Below, in pieces: positions 1 through 11,445 of a stretch of 64,000 nt of DNA (the stretch's first letter is position 1; each line of letters begins with the position of its first letter). The position numbers and the translations under genes are program-made. The notes under the pieces were generated by a model. That model worked only from the letters and a program-made list of their open reading frames with translations, ran no database searches and was not told the DNA's origin. The stretch is taken from contig NC_080422.1 in assembly GCF_029873635.1 (NCBI RefSeq), forward strand, positions 15,964,049 through 16,028,048, written 5' to 3'. Origin of the DNA: Malania oleifera (Eukaryota > Streptophyta > Magnoliopsida > Santalales > Ximeniaceae).

Positions 1-1673
1 TGTCTCCTTTATAAGCTGTTTTTGGGGAACTTGTGGTGAGAATGCTTTCGAATGTTGTAGGTTTTATGCTGACATGTAAAAGATGTGTATCCCAATAATA
101 AGACACATCTTATTAACACGTTGAGAAATTTTTTTTGGCCCTTTTTTTGGGCCAGCTGTTGACTTGATGAGCCTCACCATGGAAACCTGTTACTAACTGG
201 GTTTAGTATGATGGCGGAAGAGAATCATATAGCTGAACTGATATTGGTGATGTTGGGTGATGTAAGGATTGGTTGATGTTGATCTTGTTGCTGTTTTATT
301 AGAAGGATTTTTTTTTAATAATAAATGTTTTAACTGAAGAAGAGCTTGAGTTGTGAGGAGTGTTGTACAATTATGTGAACAAATTTGAAGATGTTTCTAG
401 AAGTTCTACTTTGTTTTCTGTTCTATTTATTTTGAGTATCATGTTCTTTTTGTTTTTTTGTTCTCTTCATTGTTGACACTTGACATCATAGGAGTGGTTA
501 AGAGACGCATAAGGTCACAATATGAATGGTTGTTGGTTACACTGCTATTAGCCGTAACTGAACGATGATGATATATTTTTTGAGTTGGGATGATGATTTG
601 TCAATGATACTGGTGTGATCTCCATAAAAGATGAAATTTTATGAACCCTAATTGTCTCATTCAACTTGAAGTAAGGTCTTCACTAGTCAAGAATGAGGCA
701 TTCATCGGTTCTGCTGAAGTTAGTTTTAGTTTGATGGTAGTGAAGGTTAGTTTGATGACTTCACCTTGTCAGTGATAAATAGGTTATCTTGAATTGCTGT
801 CCGTGCACAAGAAGAATGTCAAATCTTCCAAACATGTGCTTATGTGCGTTTCTTTTGTTTGGGGTTTTGGTGGCTACTGTGTGGGCTGTTGGATAAAATT
901 GGCATATGTATAGAGTCTAGTGCCTTATGATATCGTATGTTTCTAATGAAATAGGAAATTTGGAATAATTGTTGAAATGAGAGTATTTGAGTGTGAATAG
1001 TTGTCCCCTAAATAAATTGGAAGCCTGTATATTTACAAGAAACAAGCTGCTTAGGAAAAATGATGATTTAGAAACTATGTAATGGTTGGTGTTTTTGTTT
1101 TTTTTTAATTGTAATTGTAATTTTAATTTTTTATCAAGGGAAAGTTCCTTTTTGAAGAAATGATATAATCATATTAAATATTAATGCAAAAACTTTCTAA
1201 CTAGATTTCTATTATTTTCACACTATTTTATTAAGTTACCTTATGTTATACTGTTTCCCTTGCTAGATCCATTTTGGTTCTCTCTTTATTATTAACTCAA
1301 TTTGAGTCTGAACAGTAATTTTACTGAGGTTGAATAATTGAATCCACTTTAAATATGGGTCATTAATGTAATTTGATTCCAAAGGATAATAATGGTGTTA
1401 TATAATCTGCATCCAATTCATCGTGAGCATCAAGATGTCACCTACTTTAGATGGTAAGGCTTGCCACATTGCATGGTGATGGATTGAGTTCAAATCTAGT
1501 TTCGATCTTGATTTGAATATTTTTGTTGTTGTTGTTGTTTTTAGCTGAAGTTTAAAATTCAGAATGCATGGGAATTCCTCCTTTTGTCGTGTCGATTTTG
1601 TGCTCTCTCTTGGGGAAGACATGAAACTTTTTCTTCTATATTATGCGTCTTGAATTACGTGCTTTGATTAAAC
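1..1673. other. Intergenic or intronic AT-rich DNA, no gene recognised
   Basis: No long reading frame, RNA gene or transposon ends were found on either strand. The stretch has T-runs and GTT-repeat-like patches (about 1522-1543) typical of plant introns or intergenic DNA. It may be part of an intron of a gene lying outside the window, but there are no splice-consistent coding blocks to support this. Confidence 0.5.
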
Positions 1674-1693
1674 AATTTTTGTACAATTTGATT

Positions 1694-4172
1694 TGGGAGT
1701 TAGATGTAGGGGGAGGGTAGTCACAAGTGATCAAGGTTAGATTGCCTCCGCTATTACCAGCTTCTTTTAGAACTTGTATTTGAAGGAGGAATATTGTAGA
1801 TTGATGTTAGAGGAGTTGGATTGAAATCCTATTTCTGTTGATCAAAAGAGTTGGTTAGAGAGACCCTTTGAAGAGGAAGTGAAGTGGGTGGTTTTTTGTA
1901 TGGATAGGGATAAGGCCAAGGGCCCGGTGGGTTTAACGTAGCTTTTTTTTCAAGATTGTTGGGAGGTTGTTAAGGTCGATTTGTTGAAAGTTTTTATTGA
2001 ATTCTTTTTGAATGGAATTTTGGGCAAAAGCATTGATTACTCTTTTATTGCCCTGGTGCCTAAAAAGTCAAAGATCTATTAAGGTGGAGTATTTTGGACC
2101 CATTAGACTTGTTTGTAGTGTTTGTAAAATTATCACTAAAGTCTTTAGCTAATAGGATTAGTGAGGTACTTGTGGATAGAATTTCTACTGCCTAGAGTGC
2201 GGTCATCGGGGGAGGCAAATAGTGGATGGTGGCCAATGAGGTGGTGGAGAATGTTTGTAGGAATAAGAAGAGGGGTTTGTCTTTAAAGTAGATTTCGAGA
2301 AAGCCTGTGATAGAGAGCTTCTTGGGTAAAGTCCTTAAGAGGAAGGGTTTTGGCGAGCGTTGGCATTGGTGGATTAGGGGCTGCTTGTCTAATGTGTGGT
2401 TCTTGGTGATTGTTAATGCTGATCTGAAATCTTGGTTTAGAGCTTCTAGGGGTATTAGTCAAGGTGACCTTTATCCCTTCTATTTGTCCTTGCAGTTAAT
2501 GTGTTGAGCAGGATGGTGGATGGGCCTGTGGAGAGGGAGTTGGTTAAAGGTCTAGAAGTAGGGAGAGAAGGATTGATGTTTTCTCATCTTCAGTTTGCTG
2601 ACAATACCATTTTCTTTCTTGATGATCATAGCCCTCCCTTTAGAAGAATTTTGAGCAATCTTCAAAGTTCAAATTCTTTGAGAGGGTGTCAGACCTTAAA
2701 ATTAGTATGGGGAGTGTATTACCAACTTTTAATGTGCCCTGGAGCAAGTGAGGGAAAGGGCCCCTAAGGTGGGGTGTGGCATTTTGGATTGGCCTATGAC
2801 CTACTTAGGGGCCCCCTTTAGGGGTAATCCTAGGGTAGTGGATTTTTGGAATCCGGTAGTGGAAAGGGTGACTAAGAGGTTAAATGATTGGAATGGGGCT
2901 CTCTTCTCTTTAGGTGGTTGAATAACCTTGATCTAGGCTTGCCTTTCAAGCATTCCATTGTATTTCTTGTTTGTATTTAGTATTCTGAGGGGGATTGCTA
3001 GCAAGCTCAAGAGAATCCTGAGAGACTTTCTGTGGTCTTTTGTGGGGGGGGGATCCACAGGGACCACCTTAGTTAAGCTGGGGTGAGGTTTGTAGATCAA
3101 AAAAGGAGGGGGGAGGGTTGGGGCTAGGGAAGTTGATGTCTTAAAACAGTTTAGCTAAATGGCTATGATGCTTCCCTCTAGAAGAATTGTCCCTTTGGCA
3201 TAGGGTAATAAGTAGTAAGTTTGTGTTGGGTGAGAATGGGTGGGATACATATGTTAGTTTAAGATGTTCTTTGGGGAGTCCGTGGAGGTCCTTCTCTTAG
3301 TTTATCCTTCTTTCATTTGTTACACTAAACTTGAGGTGGGGAGGGGTTCTCAGATCCGTTTTTGGAAAGACCATTGGTTGGGTAATTCATCCTTATCCAA
3401 TTCATTCCCTTGTCTTTGTCGACTGAGGTCCGAGCAAAATAGAGTTATATCTTTCTTTGTTGGGGATAGGATTAGTCCATTGGTTTCCTAGAATCTCCAT
3501 TTTTGGAGACCTCTTAATGATGGGGAGTTGGTAGAGCTGTATATTTTTGTTATTTTTATTGAATGAGAGTAATCTTTCAGCTGGGACGGATGTTCAGTCT
3601 TGGTCTTTGGATCAGTAGGGAGTGTTTTTATGTAAATATATATTTTTTTAATTCTTGATTCAATCCAGTGGCTAAGGCTCCTCCAATAATTAAGGATTTC
3701 ACTTGGTTGGTTTTGCTTAATAAAATTAATACAAATAACTTGCTGCAAATTAGGGGACCTTTGAATGCTCTCTACCCCGATGTATGTGTGCTCTGTTACA
3801 AAAATTCTGAGACAGCTTCTCATCTTCTTTTGCTTTGTGAATTTTCTTGGAGGATTTGAAATATGTTTTTTTGTATTTCTGGAGAGGGCTGGGTTTGCCC
3901 TTCTTTGGTTGGTGAATTGTTAACTGTTTCTTTCCAAGGCTTTGGGAAAAAAATTCAGTATTTGGCCTCACTGTGGTTCACTGGCTTGGTTTTTTCCAGA
4001 GGAATTAGTTTCCATGAGTTGCATAGAGATTGGAGGAACATTTTGGAATGCTGATTTTTTTATTTTTTGGTATTTTTTAGTTGTTTTCTTCTGGATAGTT
4101 CCAATCCTTTTTTTAGGATATGTGCTCCATTGTGTAAATTCTCTTCCTATTAATAAAATACTTTTTTGCTGT
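1694..4172 (+). mobile_element. 5'-truncated LINE (L1-type non-LTR retrotransposon)
   Basis: Degenerate ORF2 pieces run in order on the plus strand: the start of the reverse transcriptase domain (near 1840-2060, including KGPGGF and FIALVPKKSK), the RT core (2307-2767), the post-RT region (2770-3490) and a C-terminal zf-RVT domain (3668-3859). The endonuclease domain and ORF1 are absent, which is the usual 5' truncation left by target-primed reverse transcription. The flanks match: AATTTTTGTACAATTTGATT at 1674-1693 corresponds to AATTT(n)GTACAATTTAATT at 4173-4197, so these look like the target-site duplication. There is no long A-tail; the element ends near TAATAAAATACTTTTTTGCTG. Confidence 0.85.
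1800..4060 (+). pseudogene. LINE reverse transcriptase pseudogene
   Basis: Remnant of the LINE ORF2 polyprotein. Frame 2307-2507 carries LGKVLKRKGFGERWHWWIRG and the RASRGISQGD motif typical of plant L1 RTs. Frame 2501-2767 continues with LSRMVDGPVERELVKGLEVG and then QFADNTIFFLDD. The catalytic FADD box reads FADN, so even a restored frame would lack a metal-binding aspartate. Frame 3264-3491 matches the region after RT (RFWKDHWLGNSSLSNSFPCL). Frame 3668-3859 is a zf-RVT domain with CVLCYKNSETASHLLLLC, a putative Cys/His zinc site. Stops and frameshifts separate all the pieces, so it is not expressed as a functional enzyme. Confidence 0.88.
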
Positions 4173-4464
4173 AATTTTTTTTTTTGTACAATTTAATTAT
4201 GCTTTAGAAAAATGAGCCTGCCATAGCAATGGACATCCCCAGACTGGAACTAAGAATCTGTAGTTCATACATGGAACCTTTGTAGAACTCTGTTTCTTTC
4301 TGAACTGAACCTTTGTTGCAATTTTTTTTTTGTACAATTTAATTATGCTTTAGAAAAATGAGCCTGCCATAGCGATGGACGACCCCAGACTGGAACTAAG
4401 AATCTGTAGTTCATACATGGAACCTTTGTAGAACTCTGTTTCTTTCTGAACTGAACCTTCGTTG
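4173..4464 (+). repeat. 146-bp tandem duplication at the LINE 3' junction
   Basis: Two copies lie head to tail: roughly 4173-4318 and 4319-4464. Each starts with an A/T run followed by GTACAATTTAATTATGC and ends with CTGAACTGAACCTT. The T-runs differ slightly in length and there are a few substitutions (for example GCAATGGACATC against GCGATGGACGAC). Each copy begins with the LINE target-site sequence, so the target site now occurs three times (1674, 4173 and 4320). Confidence 0.9.
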
Positions 4465-7400
4465 CTGCTGCAGCATAACCATGCTCGCTTTAGCCAGCTC
4501 ATTTCAAAGTTGCTTTGAGGTGGTTATGTGTGCTTAAAACTGGTTGTCATACAAATGAGGAGAAAGTTAAGCAATGCACGCCCGCATATGCATTGAGAAG
4601 TGCCTGAAAATAATGTTGAAAATTCCCTTACCCAACTGTTAATTTTTTAAAAAAATAGTAGCATGAGGAGTGTTAAGCTTATTTATTCTTTGTGTTAATT
4701 TTTTTGTTTCCAATACCTTCATCAACAATTTGGATTCTAGATCTATGCGTGCGCATTGCCCTTTATGTGTCCTTCTGACCTCCCAGAATTGACAACTTAC
4801 CCACTAGTGGGCGTCAACCATCCCATTTCTGAGTCATCCCTTGTCATGCTTAGAAGAATCACCCCGAAATTGTGGGGTTGCTAATCACTACCTTAATTTG
4901 TTCAACTAATCTTGTTTTTATCTCTTCTAGATTGAAGGCTGCATTTTTTTCTCCTGCACAGCCATTGTTGCATTGAACTGCAGCAAAGGTCCTTACAACA
5001 GTTTAAAAATCAAGAGGTGTTTGTTTACTTACCCTTTTAAATTTAGTAAGTTTAATGAGGGTCAGAAATGGGAACTACATTACTGCAGTGTTTGTTTGAG
5101 GAAACTTGAAATAACAGTTGTGTTTTGTCTGCCAGAATTAAGGAAAAAAAATTCTTCATTATAAAATATTAGTGAGCCCTCTTAGTGGGACTTAAGGATT
5201 GTTATTGTTATTAATATAATATGATGAAACTGAAGCATGTTTAAAAATGAATCATATTGAGTTGTATAAAAAATCACTTGACTTGCCATTCCCCCATACA
5301 ATAGAGAGGGAGAGCATATTAAATTTGCCTCTGCGCCTACACATATATGTCCACCAAATAATCTTTTTTCTTTGTCCCATCCATAACATCTTATTCTTTC
5401 TAGTCCGTTATGACTAACTTCATATGCTGATGTGGCAGATTGATTTTCTTTAATATGCAGCTCACTTACTATTTGACAGCATGTAATGGTTGCTTTTGGT
5501 TTGACTACTTCCACCCTGCTATGAGGAAAGTTTCTTCCAAATTTGACAAGGAGGGTAGACAGGGAATCCTTTTAACTTTGAGTGAATACAATTAGGTATA
5601 TGCAATTGTTTGGTTTAGGATAATTTTTTATAAAGCTAAAAATGATAAAAAAATTAAAAATTAAAAAGTATTAAAATGGTAGGCAACCAAACCAATGCAC
5701 AAAGTTCCTAAGCCATATCAGGGTCTGGTGAAGCCATGATATGCGCAGCCTTACATCTACGTTAGAAGAGGCTGTTTCAATGAGTTAAGAGTCTGGGGAA
5801 GGTGTTACATATGCAGGCTAATGCAGCCTTAGCCTACATTTGGATAGGCTGTTTCCATGAAGCTTGATGGTGGTTTAATGGGATCACCAGCTTCCTTGAG
5901 TTTCCCCTCAAGTGCAGTCCCTCTCAAATGAAGCTGTTTTTCACTTTATTTCAGCTATGAAATCCAAGAAAATCTGTCCACCATAGGATGGGAGAGAGAT
6001 CTTTAAGAGTTTATGCCAGCTGAAAGCCAGCAAAGGGGGTTCAAAGGGGCTTATTAGAGAGAGATGCAATGCCTACACAAGGCTCTCTTGCCATTTGAGA
6101 GGGTAAGATGTACGGAGTAATGAAATCTTACCCACATGCTTGGAAAGGTGGACCTTGACCTTCATGTTTGCATGTAACACCTTTAGCATTGAGTCAATGC
6201 TTGCCGTGAGATAGAGATTCGTGGTTCTTAATTAGTGAGCATGTGGCAGACATGCTTACTTCTTAGCCGTCCAAATGACCATGTATATGCATGAACACAC
6301 ATGTAGGGACCAAGCAGGACATAACAAATGGCATAGGAGCCAACTCTGCATCAGCAGCTTTGTGTGCACTGGAGTGATCTAATATATTGTTCCTCACATT
6401 CTGCACCACTGTTCATTTCCCATACTGATCATGGAACACCATGAGCAGCAGGGTGTTGAGGTCTGCAATTTGAAGTGCATATTTTTACTTGTCCATTCAT
6501 GGGAAAAAGAAAGAGATTCTTCTCAGAGAGCTTTTCCTGTACCTCCAGTACCCAAAATGGATCACCTTCGCTCACATGAGCATATTCAGGAATGATGGCT
6601 TTGTTACAGACGTTATGTGTATAGTTCTGGTTTCAAACTGAAACTGATAATCCCTTTTTTCAAGTCTCATGGAGTTTATGTGGGTTGAAATTTTAGAATG
6701 ACCATTCTAAGGACTGGTTAAACTGTGCCATATAATTCTTAGTCCTACTGCTTTTTACTCACAGTATAATTTGAATACAAGGGACCAAATTAATATGATT
6801 TTTATACCTGATTCAGATTTTTGAGCCTCATTGAAGATGATATATTGACACAAGTACTTTTTAAGTATTTTTTTGAAAAATTACTTAATTTTTAAAACAT
6901 TTGAAACAGGGGCAGAAGGCCTTCCTTTTAATAAGTGTTTCAAGGGCTAAATATTGCTAAATTTTTACTTGATTCCTTCGCTTAAAACATCTGCCTGTGA
7001 GATCAATTATGCAAGCCTCAGTGAGTGAGTTGACCCTGCTTTGTGAGAGTGACTAAAAAGTTCTAGCTTGCACCACTTCGTCTTGGATTCTTTGTTGCAG
7101 GAACATTGATGGTTTAATCAAAATCCTTTGCTTGATGCATAATATTGAATCTTCAAATCTTTCTAGAGCTTATTGGAAAATACTATAGGACTTAATAGAA
7201 ATGATTTTAGTTGTTGGCGCTCCACATGTATTTGCATTTTCAGATTCTTATTACATGCTATTATTGGTGTCACCTGTCTTTTCTTTCAGGCTCAAAGAAT
7301 TTGGAGGCTGGTGTGAATAATTTGTTGCCGCATCATGACTGCGTTCTGTATTTGCTTGTTCATCTGCTTGCATCTGTGTTAATTAACTAAATTCTTATGT

Positions 7401-7764
7401 GAACAATTCCAATGAATGGGAAAAATTTGTGATTTTCATTTTTTTAAGTTGCATACTTGTTTTATTCTTTAGTTATCTTACTGGACAACTTATAAGGCCT
7501 TTCTTTTTTTTTGGCTTTGATCTTCCATCTTCTATCGTTGCAGTTCATTTTAACACCTTCAAATCCCAAGTCATTATGTTCATTTTGTTATATTTTCTCC
7601 AAATATGGTAGCTATTTCTCCAGGATCATTTTCTAGAAAATTGTTCAATTATGTTTTTTCAACTGATTTGGTTATTTATTTTTGATGATTTCTGCAGCAG
7701 TCAACCTTTTCCCATTTCTTCAGGAGTCAGTTCACTTGCATCAGGTGGTTAATTTGCTTTTACA
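4465..7764 (+). other. Upstream region of NUP50 with possible 5' UTR introns
   Basis: No confident protein-coding gene was found here. Two sites close to the NUP50 start look like plant 3' splice acceptors after pyrimidine-rich tracts: AG at 7288-7289 (CTTTTCTTTCAG) and AG at 7696-7697 (GATTTCTGCAG). They suggest that the 5' UTR of NUP50 is split. The promoter cannot be placed. A 110-codon frame at 5182-5514 (minus) has no recognisable domain and is not annotated. Confidence 0.4.
5601..5699. mobile_element. Possible MITE (99 bp, imperfect terminal inverted repeats)
   Basis: TGCAATTGTTTGGTT at 5601-5615 is nearly the reverse complement of AACCAAACCAATGCA at 5685-5699 (13 of 15 positions). The interior is very AT-rich. 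The size and layout suit a small non-autonomous DNA transposon, but no clear target-site duplication is visible, so a chance stem-loop is not excluded. Confidence 0.35.
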
Positions 7765-9177
7765 ATGGCAGACGCTGAAAATGTCCTTCCACCTTCAAAG
7801 AAGAGGGCAGCTGGAAGGGAACTTTCTCGAGATAACCCTGGTCTTGATGATGAGGAAGATACTTCTGAACAAGAAACTGGAACTTTCAAGAAAGCTAGCA
7901 ATGAGGTGCTGGCAACCAGAAGAATGGTCAAAGTTCGTCGCCAGCAAACCACATCTGGTCCCTCTTCCAACCCTTTTGCTGGGATCCGTTTGGTCCCTCT
8001 TACTGAACCCAGTGTGACTCCTGCTGAAACTGCCCCTGAAGCAAATACTGCTGGTGAGAAACCTGTTTCAGAAGCTTTAGGTGGAGAGAATAACGTGTGT
8101 GACAAGCAGAAAGATGAGAATGATAAACAGCCTGAAAACAAGACTGATGAGCCAGAGGCTGAATCTGCTGCAGGTGTGGAAAATGCTGCAGAAAAGAACG
8201 GGGAAACTGTCAATGAGGCAGCTGGTTCTGAGAAGAGCAGTGAAATTGTCAATGAAGCAGCTGGTCCTGAGGCAGATGATGAAAAAGCAGCAGAGGTTGA
8301 TAAAACTGAGAAAGAAGATCTAAAAGAAAATGTTGGTGAAGATAAAGATTCAAGTGAGGAGACAGCAAGGTTTAGTTCATTCCAACAGCTTTCAAGCAGC
8401 CAAAATGCATTCACAGGTCTTGCTGGAAGTGGGTTTTCTGGTTCAACTTTCTCTTTTGGATCAACTGTTGTTAAGGATGGGTTTGTATTGGGTGCTAGTT
8501 CTGGTTCTCCATCAAAAAATGAACAACCTTATCCTTCTTTTGGTTTTGGTCTACCCAATAATGGGAATTCGTCCGTCTTTGGCACAAGAGGGGTGTCCAT
8601 AGTGTCTAAGAACGGGGGTAGTTTCCCATCAATGCGGGAAGTTCCTGTTGAGACAGGGGAAGAGAATGAGAAAGCTGTTTACCAAGCTGACTCTGTGCTG
8701 TATGAATTTATCGACGGAAGCTGGAAGGAACGAGGGAAGGGAGAACTCAAGGTTAATGTCTCCACAAGTGGGACAGAAAGAGCAAGGCTTGTAATGAGAG
8801 CTAGGGGAAATTACAGGTTGATTTTGAATGCAAGTCTTTACCCAGATATGAAGCTCACAAATATGGACAAGAAGGGCATCACTTTTACATGCATGAATAG
8901 CACAGGTGAAGGGAAAGATGGTTTTTCTACATTTGCTTTGAAGTTCAAGGATGTCTCCATAGTTGAAGAGTTTCGGGCAGCTGTTATGGCACATAAAGAT
9001 AAAGTGCCTGCTGCTTCAAAGACACCAGAATCAGCATCAGTTGCTGCTTCAGAGATGCCAGAAGCTGCGGCAACCATGGATTCAAAGACACCAGAAACAG
9101 CTACTGCTTCCAACACACAAGAAGTGGCTACTGCTTTAAAAACGCCAGAAAATTCTCCGAAGGCTTCCAGTGACTAG
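7765..9177 (+). CDS. NUP50: Nuclear pore complex protein NUP50 (RanBD1 domain)
   Basis: A single uninterrupted 470-residue frame, similar in layout to plant NUP50a/NUP50b. NUP50 is a nuclear-basket nucleoporin that binds importin-alpha and Ran and speeds release of import cargo. Visible parts: a basic N-terminus (KKRAAGREL at 12-20, the Nup50-type importin-binding region); a short NPFAGIRL box near 69; a long acidic, low-complexity middle (about 85-205); FG-type motifs (FSFGS near 229, FGFGLP near 259, VFGTR near 271); and a Ran-binding domain at about 293-412, with LYEFIDGSWKERGKGELKVN and ARLVMRARGNYRLILNASLY as its core strands. The C-terminal tail (about 413-470) has degenerate TPE-containing repeats. 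The ATG at 7765 is chosen because MADAEN starts the conserved N-terminus. No stop or frameshift is seen. The gene is likely active. Confidence 0.95.
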   Translation: MADAENVLPPSKKRAAGRELSRDNPGLDDEEDTSEQETGTFKKASNEVLATRRMVKVRRQQTTSGPSSNPFAGIRLVPLTEPSVTPAETAPEANTAGEKPVSEALGGENNVCDKQKDENDKQPENKTDEPEAESAAGVENAAEKNGETVNEAAGSEKSSEIVNEAAGPEADDEKAAEVDKTEKEDLKENVGEDKDSSEETARFSSFQQLSSSQNAFTGLAGSGFSGSTFSFGSTVVKDGFVLGASSGSPSKNEQPYPSFGFGLPNNGNSSVFGTRGVSIVSKNGGSFPSMREVPVETGEENEKAVYQADSVLYEFIDGSWKERGKGELKVNVSTSGTERARLVMRARGNYRLILNASLYPDMKLTNMDKKGITFTCMNSTGEGKDGFSTFALKFKDVSIVEEFRAAVMAHKDKVPAASKTPESASVAASEMPEAAATMDSKTPETATASNTQEVATALKTPENSPKASSD

Positions 9178-9863
9178 GTGAGGTGTAACTCAGTAAAACC
9201 GAGTTTTATTCTATCAGGAAGCCACCTTTGGGGAGCTGAAAATATGTACGTTCAAGAGTTTGGTAGTTCGGGAACCTGAGAGCTTCTGGCTGTTGGAGAG
9301 TCATCAATTTGTTGTTGTTTTGTCTTTACTCTGGTCATGGACCAATGTTCTAGCTTCCTTAAATCCTGGGGGTCACACTGCATAATTTTATAGTTCTTAA
9401 GACTTTGAATATTTCACATATTTTATAACCATATTTTAATTATTAAGTTATATATGAAAATGGCAACGAAACCCATATTAAAGATGCCATGAACATCCCT
9501 GATTGTTTTAATCAAAATACCTCCCACTGGTTTAGGAAGTGGTAGAAATTTGATTTGAAGCAGCAGTCACTGACTGATGCCATCAGCTTCTGCTGGCAAA
9601 GTCCTTCTGTTTCCCGGACATTTTAGATGCTGATCAAGCATACATAGAAGTGTTTTCTTGACATGGTCTTTCTCAGCTGGAGCGCCTGTGGTCCTCTCTG
9701 CTGCGGATGCAACTCATTATATTTGGGTCCTATCAATTTGAATTGGGTACTTTTCAATAGGGTTCATTTCAGTTTGCAGGCACCCAGAGAGTCTGCTGAC
9801 CAGCAAAATTTATCAGTATCTTAACTAGAAGCTCACCACCTATGGTTGGGATTTGGTTGTGGT
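9178..9863 (+). other. 3' UTR and downstream flank of NUP50
   Basis: Non-coding DNA between the NUP50 stop and the left LTR of element A. The first 200-250 bases probably form the 3' UTR. AT-rich candidate poly(A) signals lie around 9400-9460, but no perfect AATAAA stands out. Nothing else was recognised. Confidence 0.5.
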
Positions 9864-10128
9864 ATGATAAAAATGCAGAAGGGGAAAATTTTCTATTGAT
9901 CATATGCATTTTTACAAAATAATCACTCTATTTGTAAGAGTAAACATTGCTATAAATGTAATGTTATGAGGCTTGATTTTCTGTGCTTAATCTTCATTGC
10001 TACAATCGGTAGTGCTTGATTTGAGGCTTGATTGCTGCAATTAATCTTTGTTTTATGCAATTGGTAGTGCTTGATTCGAGGCTTGATTGCTACAAATCGA
10101 TTGCTACAATTGATCTCATAACTGTCTA
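9864..10128 (-). repeat. Left (3') LTR of copia A
   Basis: Begins TGATAAAAATGCAG and ends ATAACTGTCTA; it matches the right LTR at 55307-55530. It contains a repeated GGCTTGATTGCTGCAAT-type unit (about 9970-10105), with one more copy than the right LTR. It is followed by TGCTCCCCCTCAAATTGG (10129-10146), the reverse complement of a polypurine tract, so the element reads on the minus strand. Confidence 0.85.
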
Positions 10129-10144
10129 TGCTCCCCCTCAAATT

Positions 10145-11440
10145 GGAGCATTAAGGTTTGTAATGCCCAACTTGGATTTGAAGAAGACAAATAAATCACG
10201 ATCCAAAGGTTTTGTGAAGAGATTTGCCTACTGTTGGGACATGGGTGAATAAGTGGGAGTAAGAATACCAGCGTGAATATGGTCATGCACCAAGTGGCAA
10301 TCAATTTCTATGTGCTTGGTGCGTTCTTGAAAAATAGGATTGCGTGCAATATAAATGGCAGCTTGATTGTCGTAGTGGAGTAGTGCAGGTTAAGGATGGG
10401 AGATGGCGAGTTCATGAAGAATAGATCGTAACCATGTAATTTCACAAGTAGTGTTAGCCATGACACGATATTTATCTTTAGCAGAAGAGTGAGAGATAGT
10501 GGTTTGCTTCTTTCTCTGCCAAGAGATAGGGTCGTCTCCAAGTTTGACAACAAAGCCGGTGGTGGACTGTTGAGTCATAGGGTAGTTGGCCCAATTAGAG
10601 TCACAATAGGCTGATAATTGAAAACTGCAGGTGCAAGAATAAAACAAGCCATAACCAGGAGTGGACTTTAAATACCGAAGTAAGCGGAAGATGACTTATT
10701 GATGTGGCTCACGAGGAGCATGCATAAACTAGCTTAGAATATTCACCGTGTAAGCAATTTTTGGACGTGAAATGGTCAAGTGGACGAGACGACCAACTAG
10801 GCGGTGGTAGGATGCTGGATTATCAAGAAGAGCACCATTAGTGTCATTGAACTTGAGATGTTGCTCCATAGGAAAGTAACAGGACGAGAGTCAAGTTGAC
10901 TAGCATCAGAGAGGATGTCCATAATGTATTTGTGTTGGTTGAAAAACATTCTATCATGTGAGCGTGCTATTTCAATGCCAAGAAAATACTTCATATTCCC
11001 TAGGTCTTTGATGTTGAATGTAGTAGCCAAGTGGTTCTTGAGGGCAGTGATGGTGGGTAGGTCATTGCTAGTAGTAAGAATGTCATCAACATATATTAGA
11101 ACGACAGTGAACACGGTGCCCATGGTCTTGATGAAGAGACTATGATCAACATTAGATTGACAAAAACCTGCCAAGGTAAGGATATGAGACAGTTTGGAGT
11201 ACCATTGGCGAGAGGCTTGCTTAAAACCATATAAAGATTTGTGCAAGTGGCAGAAACACTGCTCCCTCTTAGGACAATAATTGGGAGGTGGATGCATGTA
11301 GACATCTTCATCAAGATCACTATGAAGGAAGGCATGTGAACATCCAATTGGTGTAAAAACCAACTTTTAGCTGCAGCTATAACAAAAAGACAACGAAGTG
11401 TAACAAATTTAGCAACAGGAGCAAAAGTATCATGATAATC
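10145..11440 (-). pseudogene. Copia A reverse transcriptase (C-terminal part) and RNase H
   Basis: Minus-strand copia pol. RT is in the 10797-11363 frame: LYGFKQASRQWYSKL, the intact catalytic box LIYVDDILTTSND, then NIKDLGNMKYFLGIEIA. RNase H follows at about 10200-10647 (SAYCDSNWANYPMTQQSTTG, then AKDKYRVMANTTCEITWLR). A stop interrupts it at about 10388, after which the same frame continues with [16 protein letters not shown]. The tail ANLFTKPLDRDLFVFF near 10170-10230 is the usual copia C-terminus. The N-terminal part of RT lies 36 kb away at 47554-47710 because element B landed in the coding sequence. Confidence 0.88.
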
Positions 11441-11445
11441 TAAAC

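Noticed and set aside
5182..5514. 110-codon minus-strand frame
   Set aside because: No domain, no homology recognised and no splice or promoter context.
7749..8414. 221-codon frame on the minus strand across NUP50
   Set aside because: It is the antisense of the acidic, low-complexity part of NUP50. It is Ser/Ala/Phe-rich with no domain.
8081..8602. Plus-strand frames within NUP50
   Set aside because: They are alternative-frame shadows of the real reading frame.
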